Part shown: positions 8,727 through 14,563 of the stretch, in pieces | Layout of the letters: each line of letters opens with the position of its first letter | How positions within the stretch are numbered: position 1 is the first letter of the stretch | Assembly: GCA_002394465.1 (NCBI GenBank) | Contig: DGTU01000071.1 | Span: 1-14,563, forward strand | Length of the DNA stretch: 14,563 nt | From: Treponema sp. UBA4328 | GTDB taxonomy: Bacteria; Spirochaetota; Spirochaetia; Treponematales; Treponemataceae | Direction of reading: 5' to 3' | The notes under the pieces: model-generated | What the model was told of the DNA's origin: nothing | Databases searched by the model: none | What the model saw: only the letters and a program-made list of their open reading frames with translations | Program-made: the position numbers and the translations under genes

Positions 8727-8763
8727 CGCTTACATGTCCGGGGCATTCCGTATTACGGGCGGA

Positions 8764-8790
8764 TTGACTTTATTTTTTATGTAATATAAA
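8764..8790 (+). promoter_or_regulatory. Promoter for the EIIC/PfoR-like gene
   Basis: TTGACT (8764-8769) is followed by an AT-rich stretch containing TATAAA (8785-8790, 15-base spacing) and TAAATT (8787-8792, 17-base spacing) as alternative -10 boxes. It is the best promoter in the 199-base gap between uvrC and the EIIC gene. Transcription would start near 8796-8800, giving an untranslated leader of about 125-130 bases. Confidence 0.55.
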
Positions 8791-8925
8791 TTTAACGCAG
8801 ATTCTTACAAACAGGATGAATGGCGGCTGAATCCCACAGTCTAACGAGTTCACGAAAGCTCCTATCCCACATCAGAATGTAAATCAACACAAACAAATTT
8901 TATTTTCTCACAAAAGGAATTAACC
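8791..8925 (+). promoter_or_regulatory. Long leader with tandem ATCCCACA repeat, possible cis-regulatory RNA
   Basis: Between the promoter and the ATG at 8926 lie about 130 bases with no plausible small ORF. ATCCCACA occurs twice, at 8831-8838 and 8864-8871. GGAT at 8814-8817 could pair with the ATCC of either copy, giving mutually exclusive helices, and a GAGTT/AAGCTC-type hairpin (8846-8861) sits between the copies. A good AAGGA ribosome binding site (8914-8918) lies seven bases before the ATG. I compared it from memory with the TPP, FMN, cobalamin, fluoride, guanidine, purine, SAM and preQ1 signatures and found no match. The repeat is seen directly; a regulatory role is inferred. Confidence 0.3.
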
Positions 8926-10056
8926 ATGAACAGATTCGTTAAGCGTTATCTTATTGACGCAATGAGCGGAATGGCTCAGGGACTTTTTGCGTCCCTTCTG
9001 ATCGGTACAATCGTAAAGACGCTCGGTCAGCAGCTTCTCAGGCTTGGAACTAACTGCGTTTTCCAGTTTTTAGTTGATGCCGGAAATTTTGCAATTTCTG
9101 CAGAGGTTGTTGGTGCTGCAATGGCAGTCGGAATCGGATTTGCAATGGGCTGTCACGGGCTCGTTCTCTTCAGCCTTAATACTGTCGGCGCTGCTGCAAA
9201 CAAGCTTGGCGGTGCAGGCGGTCCGCTTGCTGCACTCATCATTACGATTGCTGCTGCTGAACTCGGCATGCTCGTATCAAAAAAGACAAAAGTTGATATT
9301 CTCGTAACTCCGCTCGTTACAATCCTCAGCGGCGTCCTTCTTGCACTTCTCTGTGCTCCGTATATTGGAATTGCCGCAAGCTGGGTCGGAAAGCTCATCA
9401 TGCTCATTACGGAACTTCATCCCTTCATTATGGGTATCCTTATCAGTATCGTAGTCGGAATCGTACTGACACTTCCTATTTCTTCTGCGGCAATCTGTTC
9501 GGCTCTCGGACTTACGGGACTTGCAGGCGGTGCGGCTGTTGCAGGCTGCTGTGCACAGATGGTAGGCTTTGCAGTACTTTCATTCCGTGAAAACAGATGG
9601 GGCGGCCTTCTGAGCCAGGGGCTTGGAACAAGTATGCTTCAGATGCCGAACATCGTAAAAAATCCGCTTGTATGGCTTCCTGCAATTATTACAAGTGCAA
9701 TTACTGGACCTCTTGCAACCTGCGTATTTAAAATGACAATGAACGGGGCTGCCGTAAGTTCGGGAATGGGAACCTGCGGAATGGTAGGACCAATCGGCGT
9801 AATTACAGGCTGGCTCTCACCGAGTCAGCAGGCAGTGGACTGGGCCGTACACAAGGCTGAAAAACTTGGTGCTGCAGCAGAAGACATTCAGGCAATCACT
9901 TCTGAATCAATTGCTGCAAATCCGACGTTCTTCGACTGGTTCGGACTCGTAATGATCTGCATTATCCTTCCGGCAGTATTGTGCTGGGCAATCGGACTTC
10001 TGTTCAGGAAGCTGCAGTGGATAAAGGAAGGCGATCTGGTTTTACCGGAGAACTAG
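8926..10056 (+). CDS. EIIC-like membrane protein of the PfoR family (PTS_EIIC_2)
   Basis: This 376-residue, very hydrophobic protein has roughly eight to ten membrane segments. It resembles PTS_EIIC_2 / COG3641 (PfoR), a family related to phosphotransferase IIC permeases. Segments I associate with it are KTKVDILVTP (120-129), LPISSAAI (183-190), a SQGLGTSMLQMPNI stretch (230-243) and the glycine-rich GMGTCGMVGPIG (280-291). The family was named after a proposed regulator of perfringolysin O in Clostridium perfringens, but the substrate is generally unknown. No IIA, IIB or HPr-type gene lies next to it, so it may act without phosphotransfer or borrow distant components. The start is clear: AAGGA seven bases upstream and a cytoplasmic, positively charged N-terminus (RFVKR). 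The gene stands alone, with its own promoter, a long leader and a strong terminator. The family assignment is fairly firm; the transported molecule cannot be read from sequence. Confidence 0.82.
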   Translation: MNRFVKRYLIDAMSGMAQGLFASLLIGTIVKTLGQQLLRLGTNCVFQFLVDAGNFAISAEVVGAAMAVGIGFAMGCHGLVLFSLNTVGAAANKLGGAGGPLAALIITIAAAELGMLVSKKTKVDILVTPLVTILSGVLLALLCAPYIGIAASWVGKLIMLITELHPFIMGILISIVVGIVLTLPISSAAICSALGLTGLAGGAAVAGCCAQMVGFAVLSFRENRWGGLLSQGLGTSMLQMPNIVKNPLVWLPAIITSAITGPLATCVFKMTMNGAAVSSGMGTCGMVGPIGVITGWLSPSQQAVDWAVHKAEKLGAAAEDIQAITSESIAANPTFFDWFGLVMICIILPAVLCWAIGLLFRKLQWIKEGDLVLPEN

Positions 10057-10066
10057 ACAGTTAAGC

Positions 10067-10123
10067 GGGGAAGGTTCTGAGGCTGAAAAAAATCTACCTC
10101 AGGATGCTTCCCCTTATTTTTTT
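10067..10123 (+). terminator. Strong two-tier intrinsic terminator after the EIIC gene
   Basis: An outer 7-bp stem (GGGGAAG 10067-10073 with CTTCCCC 10107-10113) encloses an inner 6-bp stem (CTGAGG 10077-10082 with CCTCAG 10097-10102). TTA and then seven T residues follow (10117-10123). It begins 10 bases after the EIIC stop. Its 3' half lies inside the last codons and stop of the convergent companion gene, so one DNA stretch serves as coding sequence on one strand and terminator on the other. On the minus strand no T-run follows the outer stem, so it should not stop the convergent operon efficiently. Confidence 0.85.
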
Positions 10124-12238
10124 GATGCAGCTGGCACGACTTATTGAGAAGCTTCTTTCTTCCTCTTCAGGATGGATGATCATTCTCACGATTGAGTCAT
10201 ATTCGTGCTTTTCAATTGAAAGCGGGGTTCCGAGCATGCGTACTGATTTGGGTTCATCCGGATTCATGCCGGTATATTCAATTTCGACCATGTTGTCTGA
10301 AGCAATTGCATCTTCGATTATGTGAACCTTGCCGCTGAAATCCATTCCGCTGGCTTCAATGCGCTCAAAATGTACGGTTTCAGGCTTAAGCTGTTCCGGA
10401 ATAAGTACAATCTTCCGCTTGATTCTGAGAAGGAGACCGTCTTTCTGTTCGCTTCCGGCCTGAAGTTTTTCAAGTTCGTTCCTCATGTTTTCAAAATGAT
10501 CTGCGCGCTGTCCCGGAGTGAGTACAGGCCTGCTTTCACCTTCAAAATCATTTTCAGGAATCTCAGTATTATATGTAAAATCAGGGAAGGCTGCTGCTTC
10601 TGAGTGACGGTCTGTTTCCTTTACCCTGCCTATAAAATCAAGGCCGCTCCTTTCGATTATCTGGGCAATTTCTTCGTCGCTTACGACATCAAGAAGGTAA
10701 ATGCCTTCGGCGAGTGTCTTTGAAATGTGGGCTGAAATCACAGGATTTTTTTCAACCATAAGGGAATTTTCCCTGTTTACCTGAAGGATATAGCCCTTGT
10801 ATACGCATGCTGAAGAATATGAATCATTCCATTCGTTGATTGATACGAGCAGGTTCTGCGGAAGTTCATAGGCAGAATATTTTGAAAGCAGATCAATTAT
10901 TTCCTGCCGGCTGAATCCGTAGTCAAATGAACGCATTATGCTTTTTTTATTGATTTCAAAAAGGGCTGCCGTATCAAACTGCCTGATGTCCATAAAACTT
11001 ACGAGGCTGATAAGGTCCTTGAGCCTAAGTCCCGGCATGATTGTTACGTTGAATGCTGCATCTATGCTGAGAACCTTTGCGCCGCCTGAACTGTTCGGAT
11101 TTCTGTTTACGCGGTTTTTGAGGAAATATCCCGTTACATAAACATCTTCGCCGTCTTCCGTTTTTCCTTTCTGATCGAAGAAGCCCATGAGTACGGCAGT
11201 TTCAAACAACCTGTCCATGACTGAAGCACCGTCTTCGCTCTTTTCTTCATGATTTGTTACGACAGATTCCTGAGTTTCACGTGAGCGTGCCATCATCCTT
11301 GCAAAACGGCCTGTTCCGCCGAGTTCATTCAGTCCGTTTGAATCAGTATATTTGTCAGAAATGAGCAGAGCCTTGCGGAGAATGATCTGTCTCGTAAAGC
11401 CTGCATCGCCCGTGCTCAGGGCCGTATCAATCAGAAGTCCTGCCTGACGTACAAGCTGATTTCTGCTGAAATGCCCGAAACTTGAAACGCAGAGATACGC
11501 ATACTGTTTTTCTTCATCAAGTTCAGCAAATGCCCTCAGGCGGGTCTGGTTTATTTCGTAGCCGTCTTCCGTTTCGATAAGGATTGAAAGATTAATGAAT
11601 GCAGTAGCAACCGGCTGGAGGAGTTCTGCCCTTTCTCCGAAAAATTTACGTACTTCAGCGCTTACGCGTTTTTTAAGGGTTCCGTCTGCCCTGCACAAAT
11701 CCCTGAAGCGTGAAACGAAGGAAATGAAGGATGCAATGAATTCAGGCGAAAGTGCAGTCTGAACGTTAAAATTGACTTTTGAAACCGGAGAAGGTGAAAG
11801 TACGGCAGAAATTGAAGTATAAGGTTCAAGGACTTCTTCGAGCATCGGATTTATGGCGATAATCTGCTTTCCGGTGCGTTTGTCTGCATAGCGGTATATA
11901 AGCAGGCGTTCTTCAAGGTTTAGCAGGCGTTCATAGAGAAGAGCAAAACTGAACGTACCGCTGAAGAATGAAGCGAGTTTTTCCTGGGTTGAATCGTTGA
12001 TGTGCCGTACCGCAGCCAGAATCTGAATGTCATTTTCGCTCAGAAGTGAAACAATTGTTTTCTGAATTTCTTCCCTGCGCAGAAAGGCACCGAGCTGTTC
12101 AACGAGTTTCTGCTTGTTGAAAGGAGAATGAATTTCGCCGAGATACATTCTTATCAGTTCAAAGAAATGTGAATCCGGCAGCGTTACAAAACTTTCCCTC
12201 CAGCTGATGATTCTCTGGACATGCTCATTCAAACTCAT
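10094..12238 (-). CDS. XPB-helicase companion: winged-helix, XPB/Ssl2-like and WYL-like domains
   Basis: This 714-residue soluble protein follows the XPB helicase gene by 11 bases, with a strong AGGAG ribosome binding site five bases before its ATG, so the two are almost certainly co-translated. Residues about 1-240 look like successive winged-helix modules (for example LLSENDIQILAAVRHINDST at 65-84 with a LEERLLIYRY wing at 108-117). Residues about 388-488 form an XPB/Ssl2-type accessory domain (Helicase_C_3-like): GFS at 441-443 and YSAYELPQN at 454-462 align without gaps to GFS 63-65 and YSRYDVPQN 76-84 of the helicase. Residues about 636-710 resemble a WYL domain (an AIASDNMVEIEY helix-strand, then an ERSFSISRASCIKKI end). 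There is no ATPase motif, so it is a partner, not a helicase. Actinobacterial XPB genes, including mycobacterial ercC3, have as I recall a similar neighbour annotated helicase-associated. A role as XPB regulator or loader is inferred. Confidence 0.72.
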   Translation of the reverse strand: MSLNEHVQRIISWRESFVTLPDSHFFELIRMYLGEIHSPFNKQKLVEQLGAFLRREEIQKTIVSLLSENDIQILAAVRHINDSTQEKLASFFSGTFSFALLYERLLNLEERLLIYRYADKRTGKQIIAINPMLEEVLEPYTSISAVLSPSPVSKVNFNVQTALSPEFIASFISFVSRFRDLCRADGTLKKRVSAEVRKFFGERAELLQPVATAFINLSILIETEDGYEINQTRLRAFAELDEEKQYAYLCVSSFGHFSRNQLVRQAGLLIDTALSTGDAGFTRQIILRKALLISDKYTDSNGLNELGGTGRFARMMARSRETQESVVTNHEEKSEDGASVMDRLFETAVLMGFFDQKGKTEDGEDVYVTGYFLKNRVNRNPNSSGGAKVLSIDAAFNVTIMPGLRLKDLISLVSFMDIRQFDTAALFEINKKSIMRSFDYGFSRQEIIDLLSKYSAYELPQNLLVSINEWNDSYSSACVYKGYILQVNRENSLMVEKNPVISAHISKTLAEGIYLLDVVSDEEIAQIIERSGLDFIGRVKETDRHSEAAAFPDFTYNTEIPENDFEGESRPVLTPGQRADHFENMRNELEKLQAGSEQKDGLLLRIKRKIVLIPEQLKPETVHFERIEASGMDFSGKVHIIEDAIASDNMVEIEYTGMNPDEPKSVRMLGTPLSIEKHEYDSIVRMIIHPEEEERSFSISRASCIKKIRGSILR

Positions 12239-12249
12239 TTTTTCTCCTG

Positions 12250-14016
12250 TCAGTCGATTTCATCTTCCCCGTATCGCAGGATTCTGTATTCATAGCCCTG
12301 TTCTGCAAGGAATTTCTGCCTGTTTGCGCCGAAATCTTCTTCTACCGAATTTCTCGTTATAAGCGTGTAAAACCTTGATTTTCTTTCTTTAGGACGAAGG
12401 ATTCTTCCGAGCCTCTGTGCTTCTTCCTGGCGGCTTCCGAAGGTTCCCGAAACCTGAATCGCCATGCTTGCATCAGGAAGGTCAATTGCAAAATTTGCGA
12501 CCTTTGATACGACGAGAACTTTTATTTTGTTGTTCCTGAAATCTGAATAAATCCTGTCGCGTTCTTCGTTGCCTGTTTTTCCTGTAATCAGTGGAACTTT
12601 AAGCATTTTTGCGGCCTGTTCAAGCTGATCAAGGTACTGCCCGATTATGAGGATTTTATCTTCAGGATTCTTTTCTACAAGTTTGCGCACGATTTCGAGC
12701 TTGACCGGATTTTCACTTGCAATCCTGTGCTTTTTGCGCGGTTCGGCTACTGCATATTCAAGTTCGCGTTCTTCTGAGAGACCGACCCTGAGTTCAATGC
12801 ATTCAGCGCTTGCAATCCAGCCTGAGTGTTCAAGATCCCTCCACGGAACGTCATAGCGTTTTGGACCAACCAGACTGAAAACATTGCCTTCCATTCCGTC
12901 TTCGCGTACGAGGGTTGCCGTCAGACCAATTCGCCTTACTGCCTGAATTTCTGCTACTATCCTGAATACGGGAGCCGGCAGCATGTGTACTTCATCATAA
13001 ATTATAAGGCCCCAGTTTTTTTCGCGGAAAATTGAAAAGTGCGGATACGGACCGTCTTTTTCCGGACGCCATGTAAGTATCTGATAAGTTGCAACCGTGA
13101 CGTCCTTAATTTCCTTGTTTTCGCCGGTATATTCGGCAATCTGATCCCGCGTAAGGTTCGTTTTGTCCACAAGTTCATTTATCCACTGGTGAACTGCGCT
13201 TATGTTTGTCGTGATGATGAGGGTATTCGTCTTGAGGATATCCATTGCGGCCATACCGACAATGGTTTTGCCTGCACCGCACGGAAGGACAATCGTTCCG
13301 AATCCGGTTCCGGGCCTTTTGTCTCCGATCAGGGCTTCGGCTGCTTCCTTCTGGTAACTGCGCAGAATAAAATCCCTTCCGCCGAGGGTCTTGTCCCTGA
13401 AGTGAACGTCAAGCGGATCACCTTCGTCCATCGGAACTTCATCCTTTACAGGCCAGCCCAGATGCAGAAGTTCCTGTTTGACGGTTCCCCTGTCAGTAAG
13501 GTGCAGGAGAAAGCGGAATTTTTCGCCGTCCTTTTCTGCCGGAAGCAGGTGCTTTTTTCCTGTCGTACTGGCAGCGATTTCTTTATAGACATTTGCACTT
13601 TCAGTGACGAGATAAAGGTATTCTTCTTTTATTTCCTTAAGGTTTGCAGAATCAGCTTCAGGGCTTGTAATTGCTGAAGGCTTGAGGGGAACTTTTGAAA
13701 CCGGCCCCTGAACGAGGACAAGCTTGCCGAAGCGCGAAGCAGTTTCCTTAATCCACATTTCAACGTTCTGCGGGACATCGTAGCGGGAATATTCCTTAAG
13801 GACTTCAACTGCCTGATCAGCAGAAAATCCGGCACCCCTTGCATTCCAGAGTGAAAGCGGAGTAAGGCGGTATGTATGAAGATGCTCCGGAGATTTTTCA
13901 AGCTCGGCAAACGGAATCAGCGCATTGCGGCATTCATCAGCACGCGGAGCATGTACGTCAAGGAGAATGGTTCTGTCGCTCTGAACAATCAGCGGATTTT
14001 CAAATCTGTTCTGCAT
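12250..14016 (-). CDS. XPB/Ssl2-type superfamily 2 DNA helicase
   Basis: This 588-residue protein is a full-length bacterial XPB (ERCC3/RAD25-like) ATP-dependent 3'-5' helicase/translocase. The N-terminal accessory domain (about 8-105) opens with PLIVQSDRTILLDV and contains YSRYDVPQN (76-84). A linker region about 110-210 occupies the place of the damage-recognition segment. Core motifs: LRSYQ (218-222); Walker A LPCGAGKT (244-251) with Lys250; Ia near TTNISAVHQW (269-278); DEVH (341-344); TAT (366-368); the XPB-type RED motif (371-373); a KVANFAIDLPDA motif V (505-516); and QEEAQRLGRILRPK motif VI (530-543). Eukaryotic and archaeal XPB act in nucleotide excision repair and, in TFIIH, in promoter opening; bacterial XPB unwinds DNA in vitro, but its cellular role is less clear. 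No Shine-Dalgarno precedes the ATG, but a TATAAT lies just upstream. It heads or continues an operon with the 714-residue companion. Confidence 0.92.
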   Translation of the reverse strand: MQNRFENPLIVQSDRTILLDVHAPRADECRNALIPFAELEKSPEHLHTYRLTPLSLWNARGAGFSADQAVEVLKEYSRYDVPQNVEMWIKETASRFGKLVLVQGPVSKVPLKPSAITSPEADSANLKEIKEEYLYLVTESANVYKEIAASTTGKKHLLPAEKDGEKFRFLLHLTDRGTVKQELLHLGWPVKDEVPMDEGDPLDVHFRDKTLGGRDFILRSYQKEAAEALIGDKRPGTGFGTIVLPCGAGKTIVGMAAMDILKTNTLIITTNISAVHQWINELVDKTNLTRDQIAEYTGENKEIKDVTVATYQILTWRPEKDGPYPHFSIFREKNWGLIIYDEVHMLPAPVFRIVAEIQAVRRIGLTATLVREDGMEGNVFSLVGPKRYDVPWRDLEHSGWIASAECIELRVGLSEERELEYAVAEPRKKHRIASENPVKLEIVRKLVEKNPEDKILIIGQYLDQLEQAAKMLKVPLITGKTGNEERDRIYSDFRNNKIKVLVVSKVANFAIDLPDASMAIQVSGTFGSRQEEAQRLGRILRPKERKSRFYTLITRNSVEEDFGANRQKFLAEQGYEYRILRYGEDEID

Positions 14017-14024
14017 AAAGAACC

Positions 14025-14030
14025 ATTATA
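14025..14030 (-). promoter_or_regulatory. Candidate -10 box for a near-leaderless helicase transcript
   Basis: Read on the minus strand, a perfect TATAAT occupies 14030-14025, preceded by TG. Only eight bases separate it from the helicase ATG at 14016, so transcription would start at or within a base or two of the start codon. The expected -35 position (ATGATT at 17-base spacing) is poor, and no ribosome binding site is present. A readthrough message from the upstream gene is the alternative source of helicase mRNA. Confidence 0.45.
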
Positions 14031-14033
14031 CAG

Positions 14034-14064
14034 GATAATCAGAATTTAATCATTAAAGATTATC
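14034..14064. repeat. Inverted repeat GATAATC-N17-GATTATC upstream of the helicase gene
   Basis: GATAATC (14034-14040) and GATTATC (14058-14064) are exact inverted copies around a 17-base AT-rich spacer. The pair spans the stop codon of the upstream gene and ends four bases before the candidate -10 box of the helicase operon, so it covers the -35 region. It could be an operator for a dimeric regulator or a weak AU-rich hairpin ending the upstream transcript; no T-run follows it on the minus strand (the next bases are CTGTATAATGG), which argues against a terminator. Confidence 0.4.
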
Positions 14065-14563
14065 TGAAAAGTCCGAAACCGCCGGTGCCTTTTGTTCCGG
14101 GTTTGATCCAGGTTTCAAAGTATTTCTGTGAAGGGCGTTTTTTCAGCTGGTCGAGGCTGTCCATGTATTCACACAGCCAGCTCATAACCGTACTGTCCCT
14201 GCGGGAAGCATCGTTGTCAGAATCAACGTTTACAAGAACCGGAAGAATTTCCTCAACGTTGCACAGGGAAGCTGCAGTTGCTTCGGCAAAGGCCCTGAAG
14301 GCAGCAGAAGCGGCACTTACAAGAGGGCTTAAATGTACGTTTACTGTTGAACGGCTGCGTGCGGAAATCCATACAAAGGCGAGCTTTCCGACATGGACCT
14401 GCTCGCGGCCGATATTATTGTGCTTGAATTTTGCGATTACTTCTGAACTGAGGTACTGATAGCCTGCAACAAGTTCTTCGAGGACGCGTGTAATGTCAGA
14501 AGCAGAAACTTCTTCAAACTGTGAAGCAAACATGCCTTCATCAAAAACAAGGACTGCTTCATC
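14060..14563 (-). CDS. Unidentified protein, 5' end beyond the window
   Basis: The frame is open from the window edge to the TAA at 14062-14060, giving 167 visible residues. An internal ATG at 14533 exists, but coding continues upstream (DEAVLVFDEG precedes it), so the true start is outside the window. I do not recognise the family. The visible part is soluble and mixed alpha/beta: a helical opening (about visible residues 20-45), a strand pair around HVGKLAFVWISARSRSTVNV, an Ala-rich helix (SAASAAFRAFAEATAAS), an LPVLVNVDSDND strand-turn and a Trp-containing helix near the end. The tail is Gly-rich and basic (GTKGTGGFGLFR). No catalytic motif stands out. It lies 43 bases upstream of the helicase on the same strand and may share its operon, though a candidate promoter sits in the gap. 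Confidence 0.7.
   Translation of the reverse strand, partial: DEAVLVFDEGMFASQFEEVSASDITRVLEELVAGYQYLSSEVIAKFKHNNIGREQVHVGKLAFVWISARSRSTVNVHLSPLVSAASAAFRAFAEATAASLCNVEEILPVLVNVDSDNDASRRDSTVMSWLCEYMDSLDQLKKRPSQKYFETWIKPGTKGTGGFGLFR

Noticed and set aside
8737..8763. Possible uvrC terminator: nested TCCG/CGGA and CCGT/ACGG pairings
   Set aside because: The stems are only four base pairs each, and the T-rich stretch begins several bases later and overlaps the next gene's promoter. Not convincing as a terminator.
8813..8872. Fluoride, guanidine (ACGA loops) or another known riboswitch in the EIIC leader
   Set aside because: Isolated strings such as GGCTGA and two ACGA tetramers are present, but the surrounding stems required by those classes cannot be drawn.
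13039..13677. A 212-codon open frame on the + strand opposite the XPB helicase
   Set aside because: The minus-strand frame carries all helicase motifs. The opposite reading shows no recognisable domain and no start signals.
14034..14064. SOS (LexA) box upstream of the helicase
   Set aside because: The inverted repeat does not match the CTG-N10-CAG or GAAC-N4-GTTC types, and its 17-base spacer is too long.
14060..14533. Treating the last minus-strand gene as complete with its start at 14533
   Set aside because: The frame stays open for ten more codons to the window edge, and no ribosome binding site precedes the 14533 ATG.

Overview
The window looks like chromosomal core DNA from a host-associated spirochete, most likely a Treponema of the gut or oral group. 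This rests on the gene content: a bacterial alpha-2-macroglobulin followed by PBP1C, a long acidic TPR protein, a divergent uvrC, a lone PfoR-type EIIC membrane protein, and a bacterial XPB helicase with its companion. The protein style and the evenly moderate GC agree with it. It is an inference from style and content, not from an alignment. I see no insertion sequences, phage genes, tRNA or rRNA genes, CRISPR arrays or obvious pseudogenes. No stretch above 300 bases lacks a gene; the longest gap is about 200 bases, between uvrC and the EIIC gene.

Layout, left to right. (1) Positions 1-237 are the 3' end of an alpha-2-macroglobulin gene, closed by a hairpin terminator that also appears to carry the promoter of pbpC (324-2582). 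This is the classic periplasmic protease-trap plus PBP1C pair. (2) Convergent to pbpC is a minus-strand pair: a secreted LamG-like/FN3 protein (6790 or 6775 to 5273), then, 14 bases on, an 884-residue TPR protein with an acidic linker and a C-terminal helical domain (5258-2604). (3) Divergent from that pair, with start codons touching or overlapping, is uvrC (6777-8726). (4) A 199-base intergenic region holds a promoter and a roughly 130-nt leader with a tandem octamer repeat, in front of a stand-alone EIIC/PfoR-family membrane protein (8926-10056). A strong two-tier terminator ends it, lying inside the 3' end of the convergent gene. (5) The right third is a minus-strand DNA-repair module: an unidentified protein cut by the window edge (14563-14060), an XPB-type superfamily-2 helicase (14016-12250), and 11 bases later a 714-residue companion (12238-10094).

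The most interesting object is the helicase/companion pair. The helicase begins with an XPB/Ssl2-type accessory domain. The companion carries a second copy of the same domain in its middle, with winged-helix-like segments before it and a WYL-like domain after it. Partners sharing this fold recall the XPB-p52 (Tfb2) contact of eukaryotic TFIIH, so this may be a minimal bacterial XPB-p52-like unit. A second theme is start-site architecture. pbpC, uvrC and the helicase all lack a Shine-Dalgarno and have a consensus-like -10 box only 8-16 nt before the ATG, which predicts leaderless or nearly leaderless mRNAs. Operon-internal genes and the EIIC gene have good ribosome binding sites.
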